Source: Oreocharis arfaki
Taxonomy: Eukaryota > Chordata > Aves > Passeriformes > Paramythiidae
Direction of reading: 5' to 3'
DNA length: 64,000 bases
NCBI GenBank assembly: GCA_013398015.1
Contig: VZRR01012414.1
Location: forward strand, 952,150-1,016,149
Part shown: positions 13,058-24,886 of the stretch, piece after piece
Position numbering within the stretch: position 1 is the first letter of the stretch
Layout of the letters: every line of letters begins with the position of its first letter
Position numbers and translations under genes: made by a program
The notes under the pieces: generated by a model
Seen by the model: the letters and a program-made list of their open reading frames with translations, nothing else
What the model was told of the DNA's origin: nothing
Databases searched by the model: none

Positions 13058-14017
13058 TGTGGTGGGTTTACCCCAGCTGGATGCCAGGCGAACACCAAAG
13101 CTGCTTATCACTGCCCTCCTCAGCTGGACAAGGGAGAAGAAAGTAAAAAGAAAGGTTCACAGGGCATGATAAGAACAGAGAAAGATCACTCAGTAGTTAC
13201 CAACATGGGCAAAACTGACTCAGCTTGGGGAAATTAATTTATTACCAATCAAACCTGAGTAGGAAAATGAAAAATAAAAAACTAAACCATAAAACACATT
13301 GCCTCCACCTCTTCCTTCTTTCTAGGCTCAACCTCACTGCCAATTCAATACCTCCTCCCCTCAGCCATGCAGGCGGATGGCAACGGGTGCTGCAGTCAGT
13401 TTATCACGTGCTGTCTCTGGCACTCCTTCCTCCTCAGCAGGAGGACTCCTCACATGCTTCTCTCACTCCAGCATGGGGTCCCTAATAGATGAGATAGTCC
13501 TCCACCAGCTTTTTCAGTGTGAGTCATTTCCACAGGCTGCAGTTTGTCACAAGCTGCTCCAGCTAAGGTTCCTCATGGGGTCACAAGTCCTGCCAGCAAA
13601 CCTGCTCCAGTGCGGAGTCCCCTCTCCACGGGCCCACAGATCCTGACCCGTGGACTTCTCCTGGGTCACAGCCTTCTTTGAGCATCCACTTGATCTGGGG
13701 TGGGGTCCTCCATGGGCTGCAGGTGGATCTCTGCTCCCCCATGGACCTCCATGGGCTGCAGGGGAACAGGTGACTCACCATAGTCTGCACCATAAGCGGC
13801 AGGGCAATCCTTGCTCGGGTGTTTGTAGCACCTCCTCCCCTTCCTTCTTCCCTGACCCTGAAGAACTCTAGTTGTTGCTGAGTCTTAACCAGCAGTGGGT
13901 CCATCTTAGAGCTTGGTATTGTCTCTGTCAATCACAGGAAAAGCTTCTGGCAGCTTCTCACAGATCCAACCCTGTAGCCCTCCCACTACTAAAACCTTGC
14001 CACACAAACCCAATACA
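13058..14017 (-). mobile_element. Full-length solo LTR, ERVL-like avian ERV
   Basis: The element starts TGTGGTGGGTTTACCCC and ends AAACCCAATACA, so it has TG...CA termini. It is 960 bp long and flanked by AGGAC (13053-13057) and AGGAA (14018-14022), a 5-bp target duplication with one mismatch. Five bp is the length usual for ERVL-type and some ERV1 elements. A minus-strand AATAAA at 13238-13243 lies about 180 bp from the 13058 end, which makes 14017 the 5' end and 13058 the 3' end in sense orientation. No gag, pol or env sequence adjoins it and no second LTR lies nearby in the right place, so it is a solo LTR left by LTR-LTR recombination. The family name rests on recall of bird LTRs; termini, duplication and poly(A) motif are seen directly. 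Confidence 0.88.
13238..13243 (-). terminator. LTR polyadenylation signal AATAAA
   Basis: The plus strand reads TTTATT within GGGGAAATTAATTTATTACC, giving AATAAA on the minus strand. Its place near the 13058 end of the LTR fits the R region and sets the LTR's orientation. Whether it is still used is unknown. Confidence 0.6.
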
Positions 14018-14022
14018 AGGAA
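14018..14022. repeat. Right target-site duplication of solo LTR
   Basis: AGGAA follows the CA terminus at 14017 and matches AGGAC at 13053-13057 except for the last base, consistent with one mutation since insertion. Confidence 0.7.
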
Positions 14023-15569
14023 ATTTGCCCACTCGTAATTTTGAAGTATTTCTTCCATCTGCTATTAACAAATATTTTCAGTAACTATTCCTACCACTGT
14101 GCTCCTTGGTTCATATCTTAACCACAGCCTTGCTAGTACTCCCATGTTCTCCGTTCCACACATGTTCATTACACATTGCTTATCTCAGAAAATTGCTCAT
14201 CTGCTCTTCTATAATTTGATGGCTTAACTTAAAATAGTTTAAGAACATGGAAGGATTTCTTCCCCCCACCTCCTGGTTCCACTGAACAACCCCACTGGTA
14301 GTCTTAATACCCTATAAAAAATATTCCAATGTCTGCCTCCCGACCACCACTCCCCAGACTACCACTCCCAAAAGCAACACTGAGGGGATTCTCTGATCTA
14401 GGCAAAACACACTGACAATCACCACCCAGTCCCCTAGAAAGGAAAAAGCCTCAATTTAAGAACTAGAAGGGATATTGACTTTTCCAGGATCAAGGCCACA
14501 AACTGTGCAGGGTCAGGGAAAGGCAGACCTCATCTTTCAGGTGGTCCCTGCAGAACCAGGCTGCTGTAAGAGATTGGAATAGTTGGCACTGCTTCTGAGT
14601 AAACAGGTTGTTTTCTGGCCATGCTGAGTGGATGGAGGCCAGAACTCTTCATACTCCACCTTTAATGAATAGTAAATTTAAAATGATTTATAAATTAATG
14701 TGTTTCCTCCCTCCTCCTCTCACCCTGTAAATAATTGCAGCTTTCGATTTATCTGTGTGAGAGAAGAATTAAAGCTGGAGAGAGTTTGATGCTAGAGGAA
14801 AATAAGCTAAGTGGATGATGATAAAAGCAAAAAGGGGAGAATATAACATCAGCTCTGTTGATTAGCATAAGAAAGGCAAGCCTCTAAAGAATAATTCTTC
14901 AAACAGGGAAAGGATGTCATCTGGGGGAAGGTGGATGCTGAGGTGTACAAACACAGCAGTGATGCGCCTGTGCTATGTTTCTCCACCTCCCAGACATGGT
15001 TTCCCAGCACCACTGACACCCCCTCACTTTGACTGGTGCTGTTGGCTCCCAGACACTGGGGAGCCGGGAAGTCCAGGAGGAGCAGGGGCCTGATAAGGAA
15101 ACCAGGCGCAGTAAATGAGCTCAAAACCCCCATATCCATAACGTGCCTGGTGTCTCATCTGCTGCACTTGCTCAAGACACCACTGGAAAAGGAGCCAGCA
15201 TTTAATAATATAAATTACTTTTGGAGAAAAGAGCACATAGATTATACATCTCTCTTTTCAGACTCACTAACTGTCCAACTCAATATGAAAATGAAACAAT
15301 ATACACCATATCGTATGCATGTGTGTATGCATAAATAAATGCCAGAAAACACATCCCTATTCTCTGTGCTAAAATTCTAATTTTTGCAAATATAATTACG
15401 ATTACCGAGTCAAGCAGAATCTCTTAAAGAAACACTAAGATCTTTGATCAATGAGATTAACCTATATTTTGTTACTTCTAAAGTCAAGTTTTACAAATAG
15501 CTTGTCAATACTTTAATAATAACCAAATTGTTATAAGACAGCACTGTTTTAGAGAATCAGTACTAAAAT
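14018..15569. other. Non-coding unique DNA; enhancer-like AT block
   Basis: No exon or repeat family is recognised. Within it, 14661-14830 is an AT-rich block with several TAAT-type homeodomain cores and no transposon signature, discussed as a possible conserved element. 14960-15200 is more GC-rich but has few CpG and no recognised coding potential. Confidence 0.7.
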
Positions 15570-16095
15570 AATCACAGAATGGGTCAGGTTGGAAGGAACC
15601 ACAGTGGGTCATCTGGTCCAACCTCCCTGCTCAGGCAGGGTCTTTCTAGAGCACACAGCACAGGACTGTGTCCAGGCAGTTCCTGAATATCTCCAGTTGT
15701 GGAGACAGAGACTCCACAACCTCTTGGGGCAAGCTCTTCCAGGGCTGAGTAGAGGGGCAGGATCACCTCCCTCGACCTGCTGGGAATGTTCTTTCAGTGC
15801 ACCCCAGGATACTGTTGGCCTTCTTGGCCACAAGGGCACACTGCTGGCTCAGGGATGCTTGTTGTCACATGACTCCCAGGTCCTTCTCTCCAGAGCTGCT
15901 TTCCCGTAGGTCAGACCCCAGCCCGTACTGGTGCCTGGGATTATTCATCCTAAGGTGCAGGACCCCACACTTGCCTTCACTGAATTTCAAACAGTTCTTC
16001 TCTGCTCATCTGTTCAATCTGTCAAGGTCAATTCTGAAGGACTGCACAGCCCTCTGGGGGACTGGCCACTCCTCCCAGCCTTGTGATAATAGTAA
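15570..16095 (-). mobile_element. CR1 LINE, 3' portion
   Basis: The plus strand opens AATCACAGAATGGGTCAGG, continues with GGTCCAACCTCCCTGCTCAG, and later shows GGATACTGTTGGCCTTCTTG and GGTGCAGGACCCCACACTTG. These are reverse-complement landmarks of avian CR1 ORF2 plus 3' UTR. The 3' end is at 15570 and the 5' truncation near 16095. The copy is interrupted by many stops, so it is a dead fragment of the reverse-transcriptase ORF and 3' UTR. It belongs to a different CR1 subfamily from the 50277-50862 copy, whose coding part is arranged differently. Confidence 0.95.
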
Positions 16096-16393
16096 TTAAA
16101 ACAAAAACAAACCTCACAATTTGAAACCTAATATGCCCTTGTGTTTCCATCTTTGTGATAAAATTACATGAAGGAGAGGGGCTGTCCAGTTCATAAGATG
16201 TCAATTGGAGATATAACAGATTTAAACATGTACAAAGGCAGCATCAATCAGAATTAACTGCTCTCTCAATCCACTGTGGACAACTAGCAAGGGGGCTTTT
16301 AAATGCTGTGAAGGAGTTTTAAGTTGCCTGGATGTATGATCATGCTCATATGCATATAGATATATGTGTGTATGTCCTGCTGACAAACACCCT
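16096..16393. other. Non-coding spacer between two CR1 copies
   Basis: About 300 bp of unique AT-rich sequence. Nothing recognised apart from a short TA/TG-rich patch near 16350-16375. Confidence 0.7.
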
Positions 16394-16547
16394 GAAGTAC
16401 TGTAACAGATTGCCAGGAAATGTTACACAGACTCCGACATCAGAGGCTTTCAAGATCTTGCCAGTAACATGGATGAAGATATGATGATTTCCAGGGGCAG
16501 AATGGTTGACTAGATGAGTGTCAACCACCCTCTTTTCTATGACTTTA
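16394..16547 (+). mobile_element. Old CR1 3'-end remnant
   Basis: A diverged copy of the CR1 3' end. It keeps the CR1 order: AACAGATTGCCAGG, then CTCC followed by a TCAGAGGCTTTCAAGA segment, then GGTTGACTAGATGA, and a terminal TTCTATGACTTTA that corresponds to the CR1 tail. It lies opposite in orientation to, and 300 bp from, the younger-looking CR1 at 15570-16095. Substitution is heavy, so this is an old insertion. Confidence 0.65.
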
Positions 16548-19500
16548 CACATCTAAAGAAGTTGTTTTTCCATTTGAATGGTACACCTTTTCTATTTGCA
16601 GTGAAGCAACAGATGACAAAAGAAACAAGGAAGAATAAAGACCTAGTACAAAGCATAAAAGGATGCAGATATCCCAACACATTTGCAACTCTCTAGTTAT
16701 TAACAGTTAATGGCATAAAGCTTTAGCTTCCATGACGAAGAAAGCCCTAGCTTTCTAGGAGGAGCATAAGCGTGTTAGGAGGCAGGCTCTCAGCTAACCT
16801 CCGTGCATAAAGAAAAGAAGGGTTGGGAGAAGGGAAAGAAAGAGTCAGGGAGAATCAACACAACAGTCATTCATAAAACTATCGTAAGCAAATGGGAAAG
16901 TTAATATGGAAATTACTTAATGTCACTTGGATAATATATAATCAAGTGAGAGGCTGCTGCTTCCAAGCAAGCACATGAATGATTAAAGCCCTAGAAGCAC
17001 ATTCACACAAAAGCTCTCTTATACAGTTAACACGAAGAAAAAGTACATGGAGAAAAATTCCGTATAAAACCTTTATTTCCCATCTCCAAACTGACAGCAC
17101 TACTTTAAATGCGAATATAGTTTTTGGTAGTTTAAGGATCAGATAATCAACAGGAAGGAAAACAGCACAAAAAACTACCATGACTTTATCACTTGGGTGT
17201 GACTAGTGATTAATTGAAAAGGGTTCCCAGTAGATTAGCACTAAAACCTGAAATATCTCAGGCAATGCCAAGAGCTTGCTCATGATTTTTCTCTTTTTTA
17301 TTTTTTTTTTTGTAAGACTGCTACATACCTCACTTTCCTAATAAAAACTCTTTCTTTGGTGTACTGTCAGCAGAGACTCTTCACCATGAAAAAGAAATAT
17401 GCCAGAAGACTTTCTTTTTTTCTTTTAGTAGGGTTTGAAACTGATATAAACGAAAACAAAACAAAAAACCTCGAACAACAAACAAACCAGTTTTAAATGA
17501 ATGAAAACACACTATGCTAGAGAATTGGAAGGCAATAAACTTTAGCTCCTGTTGCAATTACCACTGCAAAACTATACACATAAAAACTGTCTATTCCATG
17601 AAACAAAGTACCAAAATGCACCTTGAAACATTATTGCTAAATAGAACCTTAGTAAGAATTTTGTCCAAAGACTTTTTTTTGTTTAAACAGAATCACTAGA
17701 GCTGTTACCATACATTACAGATTAAGACTTCTCTGTCTTAATAAAGAGACCCCTAGTTTATAACTGTGTGATTCTCTAACAGAGTAAATCCTATTAATCA
17801 AAATGCTGTTTTGATGGGCTGTGCAAATAGATAGCAGTAAAGTTATGCTTAGTATGGCTACGGTGCATGAAAACCTGCTCCCAGAACAGCTGGAATGAAG
17901 AATTATTCATTTACAGTTTCTAATCACATTCAGCATCTAGAATAAAAATCTGATGTTTGTTAATTGCTTTGAGTATATTATTTCATTTTTCAAAACCCTA
18001 TAACACAACACTGACATTATTGGCACCGTTCCACATTTATAGCATTCATTCTTTCAAAATAAAATTTTTATTACCCCTTGCTTTGTACAGGAAAAACCTA
18101 TCTTAGAAAAAAGATACAAGAATGACTTTAAAATACGCTCAGTTACAAGTTTTCATCTTTTCTGAAAAGTAAAAAGGCAAACCCTATGGGTAAAATTCGC
18201 CCTATTTCTCATGCATAAAACCTAAGAGGCAAGAAAAGCAGTGTGATTCCTCTATGCAGGAAGGGAGGATTAGTCTCTCAGGGCTCCTGCAGATCAACAA
18301 CATTTTAAATGATTTGGGGGTAAACTCAGGTCTGGATCACCAGATCTCAACAGGGATGTTGCAAGGATAAATTCATCTCAGATGAGGTCTCAGTTGTAAA
18401 TGTGAGAAACTAATTACTTTAAGGGATGACTAGCAGGAGACCGAGCCCTGGTGGGAATAGCAGGGGCATCTGCTTTTGTTAACCAAGCAGCCAAGTTTAA
18501 CACCTCCAAAGGAAAAATTTGATTTATATATTCTTTCAAGAGTACAAATATTATGCACGTAAACCAAGCACTGTTTATTTTAACATCTGTGGACAACAGC
18601 TGCAGAAACTAGACCTGATCTCCCTCACAGGAAGTTATGTACTTGTGTTTTCAGCTTTAAGTAGAGAGTTGTTTTGGTTCTGCTCTCCTTGACAGAAATT
18701 ATTGCAGCCATTATTGGTCATGCTCACATCATAATTTCTTTTTTAAGTGTACCTTGGATAAATATATTTGCCTTAAATTAATCTGAACAGGGTAATTTTT
18801 ATACATCATAGTTCCATTACTAAAGAACTAAACTCTCCTCTTATTAAAATAATGTTTTGGCCTGTTTTTTTCCCCTAACACTTTCAGAAATACAAAAGTA
18901 AACTTCAAAATAACCTAATTCCTAGATTAACTGTTAATGTCTAAAAACAAATTTAAAAAGATGTGCAACATGTAGCACCTTCTGACCATTTAAGTAAGGC
19001 AGAAATCTGTCATTAGGGCTGATTTTTACAGCACTTTACTTTCTTCATTCCTTGTGACCAATTTCTTTTGACATACTGGTGAATCATCACCAGTAAGGTG
19101 CAGCCTTGGCTACTCCAAAATAGAATGATGAAGTACAAAAAGTAAGGAGACTGCAGAGCTGTTAACCAGCACTTCTTGCCCTCCTGCTTCTAACGTCCTT
19201 AACAAAACGCTTGTTCTTTTGTCTGTGCATTTATGAGCTCTCACTTTCCACTTGTCTGCTAAGCATCATCATTTCTCCTGTGACTTTTTCTTAGAATGAG
19301 CTAACCACTCTGTATCAGCTTGAACTGATTCGAAAATAACCTCTATTGCTTAAATGGTGATGAAATTAAAGCTACAAATCTTGTCCCATCATGTCATTTT
19401 AACATCTACTACAAAGTTAGCCGGGGCCTGTCTACCTGACAAAGCTGTATCAGCAAAGTGTGAATTTCAGGTTCTATACTTACAAATGTTCACATATCCT

Positions 19501-22000
19501 TTTGTGAACACTTACACTTCATGATTTTTATATGGTTTGAAAAGAGATTTAGTATGTAAACCCAGAAGTAGATGTATGTAGGTGAGTAATAACGCTTAAT
19601 TCCACTACTGACCTGGTTTCTTAAGTCATATACATAGTAACAGGGCTAGTAATAGGTTTAAAGTACTTTTTTTTTTCTTTACAAATACTCTCTATTTTGG
19701 ATTTTGTTTCCCAGATGTATCAGTATCAATCTACATGGAAACACAATGCTCTACAAAACACTACAAAAATGCGGCACTTTACGGATTTTCTTCCATCATG
19801 CAATGCCTATTTTTTTACCATCTTATCTGATGCCTGAACTCTTTCTCATCTCCTAAAACTCATACTTTCTACATATCTACATATTTTGACAAACTATTAA
19901 AAGCTTTTCTTCACTAAGCAAAACATTTTATCTAATTATTGTGTTTTTCACTAGATTTCCTCAGTTTCCTGCCAATATGCTGTGGATCATGGCGCTCCAG
20001 GGTCTCTGCACAGTCCACACTTGGGTAAACCATTTTACAATTCTCATCACTAAAAGGGAGATAAGAATCAGATTCTATGTTCATAGAAGAATCTATTTCT
20101 TCAATGAAAGCATTTCTCCAATAGATTAATATTTTTCATTTCCAAGAAACAAACTTGAAAAGAAAGAATGTCACTGAAGATGGTTGCACTTCTATTTTTT
20201 CTTAATATAGCATGATATTATCTGAAACTAATCTGAATATTATTCATTAAAAAATTATGCTCTTTTTTGTATTTTTAATATTAAAAGCCTCTCTCTCTTG
20301 ACAGTCCACAGTTCATCACACATTGAACACCACATCTAATCTTCTAGTTTAGAAATGTATTAATCATGCAACAGTGGATAGATATTGCTTAAGGATCATT
20401 CATGACACATTTTTAAGGTATCCTTTAAAGCAACTAATTAAAACTATAAAAGGATCAAACTAAAATAAAACCAGCAGGTACATCCATACATCCATTTTTA
20501 AACATTTGATCTGTTTTCCTACAGAAATTCTTGTTGTAGCATCCACTGAAAATTTCTACTTCATTCTAAAGACAAACAATCAATATGTGGCCACATCCCC
20601 CTCCCAAACTGGAGAACTCTCTCCCTAAAGAGAGCACTTTTTTGGGCTTGGTTCCTTAAACTTATCTCAATCTAGCAAAGAACTCAAGCATCTTAATAAA
20701 GTTAAGTACCCAACTAGTCCTTCTGGTGCAAGTGATTTCATGCCTAAATCACGAGGTAAGAGAACTCCTAGGTGTATAAAGCAGCATCCTTAAGTGCCTT
20801 AGTGGACTGTGTCCAGGCAGCTTATCTCCTGCACAGTTTGAAGGGTCTGCATTCTGTTTGAAAACATTCCTTTCACACCTTTACTTGCTGAAGTCTATCA
20901 GCCATATTATTCAGTTATGAAATATTTGAAGCACTTGGGGGAAAAATGCAAGCAAACAAAAAACCACAGCATAATATTACAATACCTGGAGACACCAAGC
21001 TATTCCAGTCGATCACAGTTTGCCTTCTCCTGGAAAGTATGTGACACACATTAAAATTCTCTGCAAAGCCTTTACCATAATAACCTTGCAGAAACAAGCA
21101 TCGATTCCTCAAACTAATGCATTTCACCCCTCAGAGAACCCTTACACAAATACTGTGCTTTTACACATTGTCTCTAGGCAGCAGTGAAGGACTTCTGCCC
21201 TATTAAGCACTATTTATTTTAATTATCTTGAATTAAAAGAAAACCCAGCCTAATCACACTAAATATTCTTTTTTTTTTTTGTGCCAACATGTATCTACTG
21301 CTCGCAATTTTACATCTCGACAGTAGATGCATGCAAGTTTAGTCAGACCCTTGAGTAGTGGATATAAAACACCATGAGTAAAATTTCATCAAGTGCCATA
21401 AACTCTTTAATATCTTGGCAACCAAATTCAGTTCAGAGTAACTCAAGAAAAAATTCTTGTCATTTTTTGATGGCCCATGGTCTGAAGCGAACTATACATA
21501 GTAAGAGAATCAAATTGTTAAACACTTTGTCTTTAAAGAGGGTGACCATATGAAACAGATTGATCTTATAGAAATATCTTTTAGCCAAATTCTTATTTCA
21601 CCAGGTTATATTCTAAGCCTTTATAAAAGGTAGTCCATACTCCAGGAAAGTATAAATTCATGTATCTTCTATAGGCTCCAGTAAAGCTCTTCAGAGTTAT
21701 TCCAGATAACAACTGGGTCTTAAAATCCTTTATTTTGAACAAGATTTTCAACAAGATTTACCTAATTCAGCTGTAGTCTCTTACATGATCAAAAGAGTCC
21801 CATCAACATTTACTTTCTAGCCTTCATTTTATGAGAAATCACACGTTATATAAAATTAACACAAGTGAATTCAGTAAATAACATCCGCCCATTTGACACT
21901 GAAACGCAAAGACTCGAGTACTTGGAACCTCCAAACCCATTGCTTGAAAATACGGCAGTCTTACTGAGCTTAATAGCCTTTTGTCAGTCTAGAGTATTCA
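16548..22000. other. Non-coding unique DNA
   Basis: No exon, RNA gene or transposon is recognised. T-rich runs occur near 17290-17312 and 19668-19680 and an A/C-rich patch at 17450-17490. 17755-17980 is a candidate conserved block rich in TAAT and AATTA cores. The minus-strand frame at 20915-21127 was considered as a possible exon and set aside. Confidence 0.75.
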
Positions 22001-24757
22001 TGCACTTTGTGTTACTAGCAACCTTTACCCAGAGAGATGTTACAAAAACAGCAGTAGTTAAAATCCTCTGTGGTGCATTACCTACATTGCAATGTATGGG
22101 AGATGGCACAGTGAGGTGGCATGTACACGTCAACATCATCAAACAATTCCAGCCCTACTGAAATAAGCGTGATCCTACTGGAAAGGATTTTATATGGGTT
22201 TTTCTTTTTAAAGGAACTGTGCTGAAATTCAGACTGAATGAACTACAGTGGGGTCCAGGACTGTTGTAGCAGCCTTATGTTGCTCAGAGGAAAAGGCAGA
22301 GTGACAGTAGTTACCAATCCACTAGTAAATGATAGAAATTAAAACCACAGCCATACAACCAGACAGGAAGAAAAAAAGCCAAAAATGCAAGGAAGTGCAG
22401 GAGAACTTTTCATAAATCAGATGTTCAATAACATATTCATGACTAATACATGTTCTGTGCTGTAGAGGGTTGTTTTTTTCATTTGGTTGGTTTCTTTTTC
22501 TTTTCTTCTTTTATTTTTTGGTTGTAGGTTTGTTTTTTTTTTTAATGTAAATCATTAAAAAAACATTAAATTGAATGGAGCTGTGCCCGTTTATACTAGC
22601 TGAGTATATGTGGCTGCCCAATATCAAGACAGAAATAACAGAAGAGCACCAGATCAGACATTCCTTCCTTAAAGATGTACCAGTTCCAGGTGAGGCCAGG
22701 ACCAGTTAGACACATGATCTCTTTGTGAACCCAGCTCATTTCTGAATTATTATCATGCTGATGATGGCTTGTGGTGCAAAGAACAATCCTGATCAGTGTA
22801 GCCAATGCTGAATGCATCCATTTTTAAGAAAGATAAATCTAAATGTTCTTCCAGGATATACATCTGCATCTTTAATTCCCACTTACTCAGAAAGTACAGA
22901 CTTCTCTCTGTGACATACTTGTGTGTGAGCTCACAGCAGCTCAACAAAAAATACTAGTTAAGATGCTGACTGCATATTAGATATTGTATATACAACTATA
23001 ATTGGGAACACATTGATTCATCTGCATAAAATGTCATCTACCAATTGTTTAACTTAGGGCAGCTAGAAATTGATTTGATTTAGAGAGAAACACATAGAAA
23101 GACATTTTCTTCTTGGCTTTGTTTCTCATCTTGTTTGCCTTTTGCCACACAAATTCTGAAGCCTGTTAACTCTTTTCTTTACAACAGATTTCTCTCCTTT
23201 TCAAAAAGCATGGAAGTTTTTCCCCAGTGGAATTTTACTGTATTTCAAAATGGCTAATGGCAATGATACAGTGCTTAAGCCATCGATAGAACATTATCTG
23301 TAGTCAGCCAGCCAGGTTCCCAAGATCTAAAGCATGACTCCTTTTCTAGCTTTTCTAGCACTAAGAATTTCCTCAGAAGGATGACTGTACTGTTCTGAGT
23401 CATCTTCATTGTTCGAGGCTTTTAGGCACGAACGAATTGGCACCTTGGAGCTGACTTCCTCAGTTGTTTTGTGCGTGTGTGTGTACACTCGTGTGGTGGT
23501 AGACAAACCAGAGTTTCTGTCTAGTTGGCATCTTAGGGGTTTTTTTTTGATGTGCCATCTGTGTCTCGATAAACTGAACTCACATGTTTTAGACACGGAA
23601 ATAGCACACAAACCTGTTCAAGGAGATGAATAACATCCAGATTCAAGTGCTTCTTAATGAAACAAATGAAAACGCTGCAGACAAGAGCAAGGTTGAATAA
23701 CAGAACAATGCTCTGGAAATAAACCCAAACCCAAACAGCACACCAACAAAAATAACACAATTACCACATCAGTGGCCAAAAGGAGTATACAGCTTGGTCA
23801 TCGTGTGGTACAGCCAATCTCACAGTCTTTGAAAATGTCTGTGCAAAAACAGTGGAAAACCATCTAAGAGAGGGAAATACAGCTAGGACAAAGCAAATTA
23901 CTATAATGTGCTGAGGAGCCACTCCATCTTCAAGCACCAGTTCCATGCATTTTTGAGGAATCTCTACATTTAATGTAAACATACTTTACCCTGAAATGAC
24001 TCGCTACTGCGTATTTTGACTGAAATACATTACTTTTTTGCCATGAAAAGGTTTTTTATGGACTGTAAGTTATGAATATAACAGAGGATAGAGACTTTAG
24101 ATTGGATGGTATGATTTTATAGCACACTATGTTGTTATGTTCTGGCACTTCAAAAGGATTGATTTTTTTTTCAAGTCTTCTGTTTAGCTCGAGGGTATGC
24201 AGACGTATTTTGCTAGCAAAAGGGTTAATAGATTCAACCTCTTGAGAAATGTACTCTTCATATGCGTATAATACGATGGATAGTTAACTGCACGCACATT
24301 GGTAAACAGAGGTGAAAAACAAATTAATTGGAAGGTATAGAGTTTATTGTTTGTTCTCTGTTTGATAGATGGATCTCATTATTTTCATTGGGCAGAAAAA
24401 GCCATAACAGTTTCCAGAGAAAGGAGAAGTGGCAGCTCCAGGAAACTGCTTACAGATGGACACCCAGCAGGCTAAAAATATTACTTCTGTCCACCTCATC
24501 AATAAACTGCCTCCATACAGAATGACAATTATTCTTTTCCTGCTCATGTTGCCCTCTGCGAGGCATGAGGACTGTTATTGATAACAGGGTATGGAGTGCA
24601 AAATATATACAGTAGCTCAAACTCATTTACTATGGTAAATCCATACTGGGTAGCAATGATGCCTTTTATGCCATTATTTAAAGTGGCAGTGTGCACTCAT
24701 CAATGTCCAAAAGGATTAAGTTGATTCTGTATTTTGCTACTGGCCTATTAATGATTA

Positions 24758-24784
24758 ATGATACAGAGTTATTATGATACAGAG
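24758..24784. repeat. 11-bp direct repeat ATGATACAGAG
   Basis: ATGATACAGAG occurs at 24758-24768 and again at 24774-24784. The first copy is preceded by two adjacent TAATGAT heptamers (24749-24762). The arrangement is compact and lies inside a unique AT-rich block. Confidence 0.85.
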
Positions 24785-24861
24785 AACATTTGCCTATGTT
24801 AGACATAGCACATTCTGAGCTGCAAGAAAAAGAAAACTCTGTATTATGTGTTTAATGGATT

Positions 24862-24886
24862 AAAATTTTGCAAGCAGCAAAATTTT
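24862..24886. repeat. Perfect inverted repeat, 10-bp arms
   Basis: AAAATTTTGC (24862-24871) and GCAAAATTTT (24877-24886) pair perfectly around AAGCA. It directly follows a GGATTA homeodomain-type motif and lies at the end of the 24480-24900 candidate regulatory block. Confidence 0.92.

Noticed and set aside
12605..13237. Longest open reading frame in the window, 210 codons, plus strand
   Set aside because: No domain recognised, and its last ~60 codons read through the LTR that starts at 13058. Overlapping frames are equally open. No splice or promoter context supports it.
14960..15200. GC-richer stretch considered as a CpG-island promoter
   Set aside because: CpG dinucleotides are sparse and no exon follows on either strand.
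20915..21127. Minus-strand frame containing GYYGKG and ILSRRR, flanked by a CAG acceptor-like site and a CAG/GTATTG donor-like site; resembles the GYFGKGILSRSR motif of tRNA-splicing endonuclease TSEN2
   Set aside because: The match is two short motifs separated by ten unmatched residues, and the following residues do not fit TSEN2. No other TSEN2 exon is seen nearby. A translated search would settle it.
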